This document shows positions 48,892 through 56,199 of a stretch of 64,000 bases of DNA, piece by piece. Where the stretch lies: NCBI GenBank assembly GCA_964383815.1, contig CAYLIC010000004.1, forward strand, positions 11,117 to 75,116. Direction: 5' to 3'. The translations under genes were made by a program, and so were the position numbers. The stretch's first letter is position 1, and each line of letters opens with the position of its first letter. Under the pieces are notes generated by a model. That model had not been told where the DNA came from. It worked only from the letters and a program-made list of their open reading frames with translations, and searched no databases. This DNA comes from UBA11524 sp964383815. GTDB taxonomy: Bacteria; Bacillota; Clostridia; Christensenellales; Aristaeellaceae.

Positions 48892-50340
48892 TTATTTCCT
48901 CCACATGGCAGGGTGGAAAAGCGCAAGAATGGGGAAGATTTCCAAACGGCCTGCCAGCATCAGCATGCTGAGAACAATCTTGGAAAAGGCGCTGTAGCCT
49001 GCAAAGCTGCCAGCCGGGCCCACGGCACCCAGGCCCGGGCCCACGTTGCTCACGCAGGTCAGGGCGGCGGTGAAATTGGTTTCCAGGTCGTACAGTCCAT
49101 CGAAGGAGATAATCACCGAGCCCAGGACAATCAGCAGCACATACACAAAGGCAAACACAGCCACCTGGCGCAGCACGCCTTCATCCACAGCCTTGCCCTC
49201 GAAGCGGACGGTTTGCACCTTGCGGGGCTGGAACACATGGCGCACCTCCCGCAGGCCCTGCTTGCCCAGCATACCCACACGGCAAATCTTCATGCCACCG
49301 GCGGTGGAACCGGCACAGGCCCCGGGGAACAGGGCCAGGAACAGCAGCATTTTGGCAGCAATAGGCCACAGGTTGAAATCCGTGGTGGCATAACCGGTGG
49401 TGGACATAAGGCTTGCCACCTGGAAGGCGCCATAGCGCAGCGAGGTGAGGAAGCTGCCCTCATACCTGGGGAGAATCACCAGCGCCGTTGCCAGGGACAG
49501 GCCGCCGTAAATGCACAGGTACCAGCGCAGCTCCTCGTTGCGGGCAGCCTCCCGCCAGGAGCCGGTGATGACCTTGTAGAACAGGGCAAAGTTAATCCCG
49601 AAGAGCACCATGAAGAAGGTGATGACCCACTCAATCAAGGGGGAGTTGAAGGCGCCCACACTGGCGGCATAGTTGCTGAAGCCGCCTGTGCCAGCCGTGC
49701 CCAGGGCGTGGATGGAAGCATCGTAGAAGTTCATGCCGCAGAGCATCAGCACGCCAATCATGATGGCGGTCAGCACGCCGTAAATCAGGTAGAGCACCTT
49801 GGCGGTATCGCCCATGCGGGGGAGAATCTTGCTCAGGGTTGGGCCGGGACTTTCGGCCTTCACCAGGTGGGCGGTGCGGCCGCTGAGCTTGGGCAGCAGC
49901 GCCAGGGAAAGCACCAGCACGCCCATGCCGCCAATCCAGTGGGTGAAGCTCCGCCAGAACATCACGCCGCGAGGCTGATTGACCACACTGGGCATGATGG
50001 TGGCGCCTGTGGTGGTGAAGCCGGAAACGGCCTCGAAGACCGCATCGGCAAAGCTGGGAATCATACCGCTGAAGATAAAGGGCAGCGCGCCGCACACGGA
50101 CAGCATTATCCATGCCAGAGGCACCACCAGAAAGCCTTCACGGGCCCGCAGATCGGTGGAGGCGGGCCTGGAAATGAACCGCATGGGTAATCCCAGCAGG
50201 AGCAGCAGCCCCATGGTGTACACAAAGGCCATGGCATCCCCATCCCCAAAGTACAGGGACACCGCCAGCGAAGGCGCCATGGAGGCGGCCTCCAGCAGGA
50301 GAATGGAGCCAATCAGGCGGAAAACAAGCTGTATGTTCAT
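48892..50340 (-). CDS. trkH: Trk/Ktr-type potassium uptake channel subunit
   Basis: This 482-residue membrane protein has the four-fold pore repeat of TrkH/KtrB: selectivity-filter-like segments AVSGFTTTGATIM, ALGTAGTGGFSNY, SLMSTTGYATTDF and TCVSNVGPGLGAVG in order. About ten membrane helices are present. It overlaps the trkA stop and start by four bases and works with that RCK subunit to import K+. Confidence 0.95.
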   Translation of the reverse strand: MNIQLVFRLIGSILLLEAASMAPSLAVSLYFGDGDAMAFVYTMGLLLLLGLPMRFISRPASTDLRAREGFLVVPLAWIMLSVCGALPFIFSGMIPSFADAVFEAVSGFTTTGATIMPSVVNQPRGVMFWRSFTHWIGGMGVLVLSLALLPKLSGRTAHLVKAESPGPTLSKILPRMGDTAKVLYLIYGVLTAIMIGVLMLCGMNFYDASIHALGTAGTGGFSNYAASVGAFNSPLIEWVITFFMVLFGINFALFYKVITGSWREAARNEELRWYLCIYGGLSLATALVILPRYEGSFLTSLRYGAFQVASLMSTTGYATTDFNLWPIAAKMLLFLALFPGACAGSTAGGMKICRVGMLGKQGLREVRHVFQPRKVQTVRFEGKAVDEGVLRQVAVFAFVYVLLIVLGSVIISFDGLYDLETNFTAALTCVSNVGPGLGAVGPAGSFAGYSAFSKIVLSMLMLAGRLEIFPILALFHPAMWRK

Positions 50341-51701
50341 TTGCGAATGACCTCATTCAAGTCGCTGATGCCGCTTTCCGCAGCCATAACCACCACATGG
50401 TCGCCATCCTCAATCTGGTCGCTGCCGAAGGGGACAATCACCTTGCTGCCCCGGACGATGACCGCCACCAGGGTGTTGCGGCGCACGTCCAGGTTTTTCA
50501 GGGGGATGCCGATATAGGGGTCACCGGCCCGGGCGATGAACTCCAGGGCCTCGGCCTTGCCGTCCATCAGCCGGTACAGGCGCTCCACGGCGGTGCCGCC
50601 GCCATTCACACGGGCGCGGACGTAGCGGAGAATGTTGTTGCAGGTGATGGCACGGGGGCTGACCATGCTGTCCAGGCCCAGGTCTGCAAGGATGTCCTCA
50701 TAGGACACCCGGGTGTTCTTCACAATCACCTTTTTCACGCCTTGCCTGGCGGCGTACAGGCCGGTCATCAGGTTTTCCTCGTCCCGGTCGCTGAGGGCCA
50801 CGAAGGCATCCATATCGTTGAGTGCCTCCTGGGTCAGCAGCTCCTGGTCGGTTCCGTCGCCCAGGATCACATCCACATGGGGAAGCATGTCGCTGAGGGC
50901 CTCGGCCTTATGGGGGTCAATCTCAATGAGGGACACATGCACGCCCATGGGCACCAGCATTTTCGCCAGGTAATAGCTGATGCGGCTGCCGCCCAGCAGC
51001 ATAACCTTTTTCACCCGCAGGGAATTGCGGCCCAGAAAGCGGAAATAGTCCGTCATGGTAACGGTGTCGGCGGTGACATGCACCCTGTCACCGGGGCGGA
51101 TGATGAAATCGCCATTGGGGATGTGCACCTGGCTGTCCCGCTCCACGGCGGCATACAGCACACGGGGAATGCCAGGCAGGCGGCTGGGCAGCTGGTGAAG
51201 GGGAAAGCCCACAATGGGGTCCTTCTCCTGGGCGCGGAAGTCCATCATCTCCACCTGTCCCTTGGCAAAGGACTCAATATTGCTGGCGAAGGTGAAGCGC
51301 AAAAGGCGGCTGATCTCTATGGCGGTTGCCCGCTCCGGGTTGATGGTCAGGTCAATGCCCAGCTCCCGCTGGAGGAGGGTCAGGCTTTCGTTATATTCCG
51401 GGTCGCGGATGCGGGCAATGGTATACCTTGCGCCCAGCCGCTTGGCAATCAGGCAGCAGAGCATGTTGGTTTCATCGCTGGCGGTGGCGGAGATGACAAT
51501 ATCCGCCGCGGGTGCGCCGGCCTCAATGAGGGTTTTGGCGTTGGCGCCATTGCCCTGGATGCAGAGCACGTCCAGGGTGTCCTCACAGTTCTGGAGCACC
51601 TCATCGTCCTTGTCAATCATAACGATGTCGTGTCCCTCGCCGGTCAGGCTTTCAGCCAGGGTGTGGCCCACCTTGCCATCGCCCACAACGATAATGCGCA
51701 C
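50337..51701 (-). CDS. trkA: Trk system NAD-binding regulatory subunit TrkA
   Basis: This 454-residue cytoplasmic protein has two RCK-N/RCK-C units: Rossmann start RIIVVGDGKVGHTLAES at residue 2 and a second at about 235 (VMLLGGSRISYYLAKML), each followed by a TrkA-C ligand domain. It gates the TrkH channel in response to NAD(H), ATP or cyclic dinucleotides in relatives. It starts with GTG after AAGGGAGG and is the first gene of the trkA-trkH operon. Confidence 0.95.
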   Translation of the reverse strand: MRIIVVGDGKVGHTLAESLTGEGHDIVMIDKDDEVLQNCEDTLDVLCIQGNGANAKTLIEAGAPAADIVISATASDETNMLCCLIAKRLGARYTIARIRDPEYNESLTLLQRELGIDLTINPERATAIEISRLLRFTFASNIESFAKGQVEMMDFRAQEKDPIVGFPLHQLPSRLPGIPRVLYAAVERDSQVHIPNGDFIIRPGDRVHVTADTVTMTDYFRFLGRNSLRVKKVMLLGGSRISYYLAKMLVPMGVHVSLIEIDPHKAEALSDMLPHVDVILGDGTDQELLTQEALNDMDAFVALSDRDEENLMTGLYAARQGVKKVIVKNTRVSYEDILADLGLDSMVSPRAITCNNILRYVRARVNGGGTAVERLYRLMDGKAEALEFIARAGDPYIGIPLKNLDVRRNTLVAVIVRGSKVIVPFGSDQIEDGDHVVVMAAESGISDLNEVIRK

Positions 51702-51739
51702 AGAAAAACCTCCCTTATGGCAAATTCATGCACGCACCC

Positions 51740-51748
51740 ATTCTATCA
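51740..51748 (-). promoter_or_regulatory. Extended -10 of the trkA-trkH operon
   Basis: The minus strand reads TGATAGAAT (51748-51740), 39 bases before the GTG start. Confidence 0.5.
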
Positions 51749-51965
51749 CACTGAGCCGAAAATGCAAGAGGGCACGCCTGGCAACACATGCAACAAAAAG
51801 GGAGCCGTTGGTGGCTACCGGAGAATCAGAACAAATCCCGATGGTTGAGGATAAATTGCAGCATCTGCCGGTTTATCCCGAGCTGGTGCGCAGCCTGTCC
51901 GAACCGGCAGAGCGGCAAGCTCCGCCTGGGTCAGGGGCGATACGGCGATGTGGCCTTATCCGTTA

Positions 51966-52133
51966 TTATATTCTTCCCGATAACTTTCGTATATCGCCAG
52001 TAACGATATGCTTTCCATCAGGCACATTATTGGCTAATACTTTCATTTCACAAATGCCCTGCTCAACGATTACACTCATTCCCATTCCACGCTTTTTTAT
52101 AAGGAAGTATTGTCGCAATTCCCAATAACTCAA
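51966..52133 (-). CDS. Possible small protein (55 residues), unrecognised
   Basis: A minus-strand frame from a TTG codon reads SYWELRQYFLIKKRG and then MSVIVEQGICEMKVLANN, ending in DIRKLSGRI. The composition is protein-like and unlike the reverse frame, but the start is weak (in-frame stop just before the TTG; internal ATG codons exist). It may be a small gene or the end of a lost one. Confidence 0.35.
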   Translation of the reverse strand: MSYWELRQYFLIKKRGMGMSVIVEQGICEMKVLANNVPDGKHIVTGDIRKLSGRI

Positions 52134-52202
52134 TCCTCATTTCTTTCATGCAGATTCCGGTTTAGCTTACATCGTTCATAGTAAAATTCTACCGTCGGAA
52201 CA

Positions 52203-52237
52203 AGAACCGCCCGAACATTTTTCGTCCGGGCGGTTCT
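52203..52237. terminator. Inverted repeat between the gene fragments
   Basis: AGAACCGCCCG (52203-52213) and CGGGCGGTTCT (52227-52237) pair perfectly. T-runs are poor on both strands, so terminator activity is uncertain. Confidence 0.5.
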
Positions 52238-52241
52238 GGTA

Positions 52242-52340
52242 TCAATCATATATCAGTTCAAACTTCACGATAGCTTCTGCCTGTGCGACGCAAGCGTTCA
52301 TCTGCTGCAACCGTTCCGGCTGGGTTTCACTTGCGGGGGA
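52242..52340 (-). pseudogene. C-terminal gene fragment
   Basis: A 32-codon minus-strand frame (ASETQPERLQQMNACVAQ, ending IVKFELIYD) begins right after an in-frame stop and has no proper start. It looks like the tail of a deleted gene, perhaps phage-derived, whose stop precedes the hairpin at 52203-52237. Confidence 0.35.
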
Positions 52341-52345
52341 TTAAC

Positions 52346-52630
52346 CTATTCGCAGTCAAAGATGGCCTTTTGGGCAATCAGCGGGCCGTATTCGTCCTTC
52401 CAGCGGTGGTGGGCGGCGCTGGCATCGTAAAGGGGTAAGGCTTCTTCCTCCATGGTGATGCGGATGAGCAGGTCATACCGGTTGGGCCTGTTGATGATGT
52501 TGGGCACAAGCTCCACCCTGTGCACGCCGGGAATGTCCGTTACAGGGGCAAACACAGCCTGAATGGCCTGTTGCAGGGCGGCTGCATCTGCCGGAGGTTC
52601 CTTCCACTTAACAAGAATATGATGCTGCAT
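52346..52630 (-). CDS. Dabb-family stress-responsive alpha/beta barrel protein
   Basis: This 94-residue dimeric alpha/beta barrel candidate has an N-terminal HHILVKWKE strand with the family His, GVHRVELVPNI in the middle, and DLLIRITMEEEAL with ASAAHHRWKDE near the end. Dabb proteins are of mixed function (stress proteins, small cyclases). It follows the membrane protein gene by 9 bases with AAGGAGGC upstream, so it shares that transcript. Confidence 0.82.
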   Translation of the reverse strand: MQHHILVKWKEPPADAAALQQAIQAVFAPVTDIPGVHRVELVPNIINRPNRYDLLIRITMEEEALPLYDASAAHHRWKDEYGPLIAQKAIFDCE

Positions 52631-52639
52631 ATTGCCTCC

Positions 52640-53296
52640 TTATTCCATGGCGGACAGGTCGATGGCGATGGGCTCCTCCAGCATGTCCAGCAGGAAGCGC
52701 TGGAGGAACTTGCAGCTGTTGTCATCGTTGCCGTTGGTAACGATGATGGAAATGTACAGGTCGCTGGGATCGTAAATATAGGCCTTCAGGCCGGGGAAAT
52801 CAGCCAGGGGAATGCCGAACAGGTGCTTTTCGCCGTCGTCCACCACGGTGCGCCAGCCACGGTCGAAGCTGACGCCGGCCTGGGTCAGGCTATCGGTGAG
52901 GCCGGGCACATCCTCCAGGGGAAGGAAGGCGCCCTGGGCGGCGTAGCTTTGGAAATACGATTTGGGCAGAATGTACAGGTGGCCTTCACCTGCTGCCACA
53001 TAGGTGGTCAGCTGCATGGGGGTATAGGTATCATCCTGGCCCACATAGTAGCTGAGCATCTGCTCCATGTCGCTCATGTAGGTGGTGCGGATCTGCTCCA
53101 TATAGGCGTCCATCAGCCCGTTTTCCCCATAGGAGAAAACGTACATATCCACCTTCTTGTCATCCGGCGGCTGATACTCGGTCATGGTGTAGGCAAGGTT
53201 CCAGCCGAAAACGGCAAGGCAGGCCAGCAGCACATACTTCCACCAGGAATAGGTGAAATGCTGGCGGATGGCCTTCCAGGTGATGGGGGTTTTCAT
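52640..53296 (-). CDS. Membrane-anchored protein of unknown function
   Basis: This 218-residue protein has a short cytoplasmic N-terminus, one membrane helix (about 20-38, YVLLACLAVFGWNLAYT) and an extracytoplasmic domain (MYVFSYGENGLMDAYMEQI, GHLYILPKSYFQSYAAQGAF, GIPLADFPGLKAYIYD). The exposed part resembles the fold order of extracellular solute-binding fragments but I cannot assign a family. ATG 53296 is preferred to 53302 because AGGGAG lies 8 bases from it. Confidence 0.65.
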   Translation of the reverse strand: MKTPITWKAIRQHFTYSWWKYVLLACLAVFGWNLAYTMTEYQPPDDKKVDMYVFSYGENGLMDAYMEQIRTTYMSDMEQMLSYYVGQDDTYTPMQLTTYVAAGEGHLYILPKSYFQSYAAQGAFLPLEDVPGLTDSLTQAGVSFDRGWRTVVDDGEKHLFGIPLADFPGLKAYIYDPSDLYISIIVTNGNDDNSCKFLQRFLLDMLEEPIAIDLSAME

Positions 53297-53383
53297 GGGC
53301 ATGTCTCCCTTGAAGTTGATATGGAAAAACCTTAGCGTGAAAATATGAAGCCCGTGTGAACGGCCTGCAAACAGTTGGCAAAC

Positions 53384-54031
53384 TTATGCCAGGCTCCGTG
53401 GCTCCAGCACGGCAACGGCGGGCTGGCAGGCCAGGTCACCCTGGCAGACGCGCAGAAGCGGGAGCCGCTCTGCCGCCGGGTACAGGGCCAGAAAGTCCTC
53501 CACCGGGGCGATGGGCCAATCCCCGTTGGCGCGGGTGCGGTAGTGCATGGGGAGAATGATCTGGGCGGACAGCTGCCGGGCAACCTCCCGGGCCTGGGCG
53601 GCATCGATGGTGTAGTACCCGCCTACGGGCAGCATCAGCACATCCACCGGGGACAGGGCGGCAAGCTGCTCCGGCGTGGGCAGGTGGCCCAGATCACCCA
53701 GGTGGGCAATGCGCAGGCCCTCCGCCTCAATGAGGAACATCAGGTTGCTGCCCCGCCTGGCACCCTGCACTTCATCATGCCAGCAGGGTACGGCGGTAAC
53801 GTGCACATCCGGCGACAGGGTGTGTGCACCGGCTGCATCCACAACTTGCGTAAAGCCGTGCACATTGCCGGTGGCGCAGTGATCGTGATGCTGATGGGAC
53901 ACCAGCACCGCATCGGCCTGCACGGGCAGCACCGGGTAGCCGCAGGCATCGTCATAGGGGTCGGTCACAAGGCGCATGCCGTTTTCCAATTCCAGCAGGA
54001 ATTCCGCATGGCCGATGCAGCTGATAATCAT
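53384..54031 (-). CDS. MBL-fold metal-dependent hydrolase (UPF0173-like)
   Basis: This 215-residue metallo-beta-lactamase-fold protein has the metal-binding HQHHDH motif (about residue 47), VPCWHDE (His about 85), LGDLGH (Asp about 112) and the final LPMHYRT His. It resembles the YtkL/UPF0173 group of putative hydrolases acting on phosphoesters or acyl lactones; the substrate is unknown. GGAGG precedes the ATG. It overlaps the previous gene by 4 bases. Confidence 0.88.
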   Translation of the reverse strand: MIISCIGHAEFLLELENGMRLVTDPYDDACGYPVLPVQADAVLVSHQHHDHCATGNVHGFTQVVDAAGAHTLSPDVHVTAVPCWHDEVQGARRGSNLMFLIEAEGLRIAHLGDLGHLPTPEQLAALSPVDVLMLPVGGYYTIDAAQAREVARQLSAQIILPMHYRTRANGDWPIAPVEDFLALYPAAERLPLLRVCQGDLACQPAVAVLEPRSLA

Positions 54032-54513
54032 GGTTGTGCCTCCTTCATTGCGGCAAAAAGATAGGGGAGCAGCCCGCCGGGCAAGGGCTGATGCTGGCGC
54101 AGCATGGCGGCAAGCTGGGCGTGCCATGCTTTGCACAGCCGCTCCACCTGGGGCGCGCCGCACTCGGCAGCCTTCACCAGGGCCCGGAGCATGTCCGGCG
54201 GTGCATCGCCGCCGGGGTGCTGCTGCAACAGCCACGCACAGCAGCCAGCCTCGCCGGGATAGCTTTCAGGCGGCGGGCAGGCAGGAGCGGGAATGGGGCA
54301 ATCCAGCAGCAGCCAGCCGGGAGCCTCCTCCACCGTCCAGCCCAGGTGGCGCAGGCCTTCTGCAAAGGCGGCAACATCCTGGGGTGATGCGGCCTGGGGC
54401 AGGTCGGTCATCAGGAGAAAGGCGGGATTGTCCGTGCGGCGCAGGGCAGGCCTGCGGCGGCAGGGAACGGAGGCCAGGCAGGCCTGCACCTGGCGGCGCA
54501 GCGCCCTCAGCAT
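54028..54513 (-). CDS. Hypothetical protein in the MBL operon
   Basis: This 161-residue soluble protein has Cys and Pro in LLDCPIPAPACPPPESYPGE and a helical C-terminal half (LCKAWHAQLAAMLRQH). I do not recognise it. Its start overlaps the end of the DUF1934 gene and its stop overlaps the MBL gene start (ATGA), so three genes are translationally coupled. That tight coupling supports it being real. Confidence 0.7.
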   Translation of the reverse strand: MLRALRRQVQACLASVPCRRRPALRRTDNPAFLLMTDLPQAASPQDVAAFAEGLRHLGWTVEEAPGWLLLDCPIPAPACPPPESYPGEAGCCAWLLQQHPGGDAPPDMLRALVKAAECGAPQVERLCKAWHAQLAAMLRQHQPLPGGLLPYLFAAMKEAQP

Positions 54514-54971
54514 GGCAGGTCGCTGGCAACGTAGTCCACCTGCATGGTGTGCATGGCGGCGTATCCACCCTGGAAGTCCAGCTGGTACTCCAGGTAGATG
54601 CTGCCGTGGTCGGGCGCGGCGTCCACATCCACCCGGGTGGCGAAAAGCGCCATGTCCATGTCCCCATAGGGTGTGCGGTACACACCCTCAAACCGGCGAT
54701 CCTTCACAAACACCATGGAGGTACCAAAGTCCCCCAGGCGGGTCATGGTCACCTGGTTTGGCTCGATGAGCAGAAGAATCTCCTGGGTCATGACGGAACC
54801 ATCGCTTTCGTCCGTCTGGCTTTCCTCATAGCGCAGCAGGTAGCCGCCCTCAATGGCGGTGACCTCGCCGGTGGTTAGCAGCTTAATGGGTTCATCCGCC
54901 TCGCCCAGGTCGTTTCTGGCGGCGCCGGAAAGGGTGACCAGCACCCGGCGGCCTTGCTCGTTTGTGTTCAT
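54507..54971 (-). CDS. DUF1934 (YwiB-like) beta-barrel protein
   Basis: This 154-residue protein of the DUF1934/YwiB family has an eight-stranded barrel pattern with RVLVTLSGAARN, GGYLLRYEESQTDE, NQVTMTRLGDF and ALFATRVDVDAA segments and a YLEYQLDFQG strand. In B. subtilis ywiB lies by argS; the function is unknown. AAGGAGCC precedes the ATG at 54971. It heads the operon with the hypothetical and MBL genes. Confidence 0.8.
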   Translation of the reverse strand: MNTNEQGRRVLVTLSGAARNDLGEADEPIKLLTTGEVTAIEGGYLLRYEESQTDESDGSVMTQEILLLIEPNQVTMTRLGDFGTSMVFVKDRRFEGVYRTPYGDMDMALFATRVDVDAAPDHGSIYLEYQLDFQGGYAAMHTMQVDYVASDLPC

Positions 54972-55002
54972 ATGCCAGGCTCCTTTTGGTTGTTGCAATA
55001 AC

Positions 55003-55011
55003 AGTATAGCA
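55003..55011 (-). promoter_or_regulatory. Extended -10 for the DUF1934 operon
   Basis: The minus strand reads TGCTATACT (55011-55003), 32 bases before the start codon and back to back with the ispE promoter. Confidence 0.6.
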
Positions 55012-55029
55012 TACTTTCTGCATTTTGTA

Positions 55030-55058
55030 TTGCACTTTTTTCGTGAACAGGGTATCAT
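55030..55058 (+). promoter_or_regulatory. Promoter of ispE
   Basis: TTGCAC (55030-55035), 17 bases, TATCAT (55053-55058), 31 bases before the GTG start. Confidence 0.7.
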
Positions 55059-55088
55059 GGTGGCAGAAACACCAGGGGGGATGCAGGC

Positions 55089-55955
55089 GTGCGGGTGAAG
55101 GCGCGGGGAAAAATCAACTGGACGCTGGACATTCTGGGCCAGCGGGAGGATGGCTATCACCTGATGGACATGCTGATGCAGCCTGTGTCCCTGGCGGATA
55201 CCATCACCCTGACAGCGGGAACGGAGCTGACGCTGACCACCGGCGGCTATCCGCGCCTGCCTGCCAACGAGAAAAACCTGGCCTACCGGGCGGCGCTGGC
55301 GCTGCAGCAGGCCACCGGGTGCAAAAGGGGTGCAGCCATCCATGTGGAAAAGCGCATTCCCGTGGGCGCGGGCATGGGCGGCGGCAGCGCGGATGCAGCC
55401 GCTGTGCTGGCAGGCCTGAACAGGCTGTGGGGAACAGGCCTGACCCAGGCGGAGCTGGAAGCAATCGGTCTGACCCTGGGTGCGGACGTGCCCTTCTGTC
55501 TCCGGGGCGGATTGACCCGCACCACCGGCATTGGGGAAAGCATGCAGGCACTGCGGAGCGCCAGGAGCTTTGACCTGGTGGTGATTCAGCCTTGCAGAGG
55601 TCTGAGCACCGGTGCGGTGTTCGGGGCCTATCACGAAAGGGAAAGCCACCAGCGCCCGGACACGGATGCTGCCCGGCAGGCGCTGGCCCAGGGAGATGCT
55701 GCGTTGCTGGCCCGCAGCCTGGGAAACGTGCTCCAGGCCGTGAGCCAGGACATGCGTCCGCCCATTGGGGAGGCCATTGGGCAGCTGAAGCAGCGGGGCG
55801 CCTTTGCCGCGGCGATGACGGGCAGCGGCTCGGCGGTGTTTGGCGTGTTTGACAGTGAGGAGGATGCCCGGACAGCGGCACGGAGCCTGCGCCAGCGGTG
55901 GATGAGCACCTTCTACTGCCGCACCTGCCGGGACAGCCTGGTATTTACCGAATAA
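55089..55955 (+). CDS. ispE: 4-diphosphocytidyl-2-C-methyl-D-erythritol kinase
   Basis: This 288-residue GHMP kinase of the MEP isoprenoid pathway phosphorylates CDP-ME at the 2-hydroxyl. Motifs are ARGKINWTLDILGQREDGYH at the start, the ATP loop PVGAGMGGGSADAAAVL (about 95) with catalytic Asp, and MTGSGSAVFGVF near the end. It starts at GTG 55089. It is monocistronic between divergent and convergent neighbours. Confidence 0.95.
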   Translation: MRVKARGKINWTLDILGQREDGYHLMDMLMQPVSLADTITLTAGTELTLTTGGYPRLPANEKNLAYRAALALQQATGCKRGAAIHVEKRIPVGAGMGGGSADAAAVLAGLNRLWGTGLTQAELEAIGLTLGADVPFCLRGGLTRTTGIGESMQALRSARSFDLVVIQPCRGLSTGAVFGAYHERESHQRPDTDAARQALAQGDAALLARSLGNVLQAVSQDMRPPIGEAIGQLKQRGAFAAAMTGSGSAVFGVFDSEEDARTAARSLRQRWMSTFYCRTCRDSLVFTE

Positions 55956-55962
55956 CGCATAA

Positions 55963-55998
55963 CAAACGGCCCCGGGAAGCAAATCCCGGGGCCGTTTG
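55963..55998. terminator. Bidirectional terminator between ispE and the feo operon
   Basis: A perfect 15-bp stem (55963-55977 with 55984-55998, core CGGCCCCGGGA) lies between convergent genes. Confidence 0.88.
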
Positions 55999-56011
55999 CG
56001 ATAGAGTTGTT

Positions 56012-56179
56012 TTACTTCTCGCTCTCTCCGCCGCAGCCGCAGGTGCAGCCGCCGGAGGAGCAGGTTTTGCTGTAGGGACAGCCGATGCACTTCTGTCCGC
56101 GCTTCCTGGCCTTGATGATGTAGCCGGCAGCCACACCAATGGCAATCAGCAGCACAGCGATGACAATGAAATCCGTCAT
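56012..56179 (-). CDS. FeoB-associated Cys-rich membrane protein
   Basis: This 55-residue protein has one membrane helix (about 4-22, FIVIAVLLIAIGVAAGYII), a basic stretch and a cytoplasmic Cys-rich tail (CIGCPYSKTC, GGCTCGCGG) with seven Cys. This is the FeoB-associated Cys-rich protein common in Firmicutes, probably acting like FeoC in iron handling or FeoB regulation. It follows feoB by 20 bases. TTGACC precedes the ATG, so its ribosome-binding site is weak. Confidence 0.9.
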   Translation of the reverse strand: MTDFIVIAVLLIAIGVAAGYIIKARKRGQKCIGCPYSKTCSSGGCTCGCGGESEK

Positions 56180-56199
56180 GGTCAAGACTCCTTAGGGGT

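Larger units (their letters stand above)
51749..52345. other. AT-richer intergenic stretch with gene fragments
   Basis: This stretch of about 600 bases has no full-length gene and is clearly poorer in GC than its flanks, especially 51955-52200. It holds two short minus-strand frames with protein-like composition (listed separately) and an inverted repeat at 52203-52237. It looks like the remains of an inserted accessory element. I found no integrase, transposase or flanking direct repeat. Confidence 0.5.
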
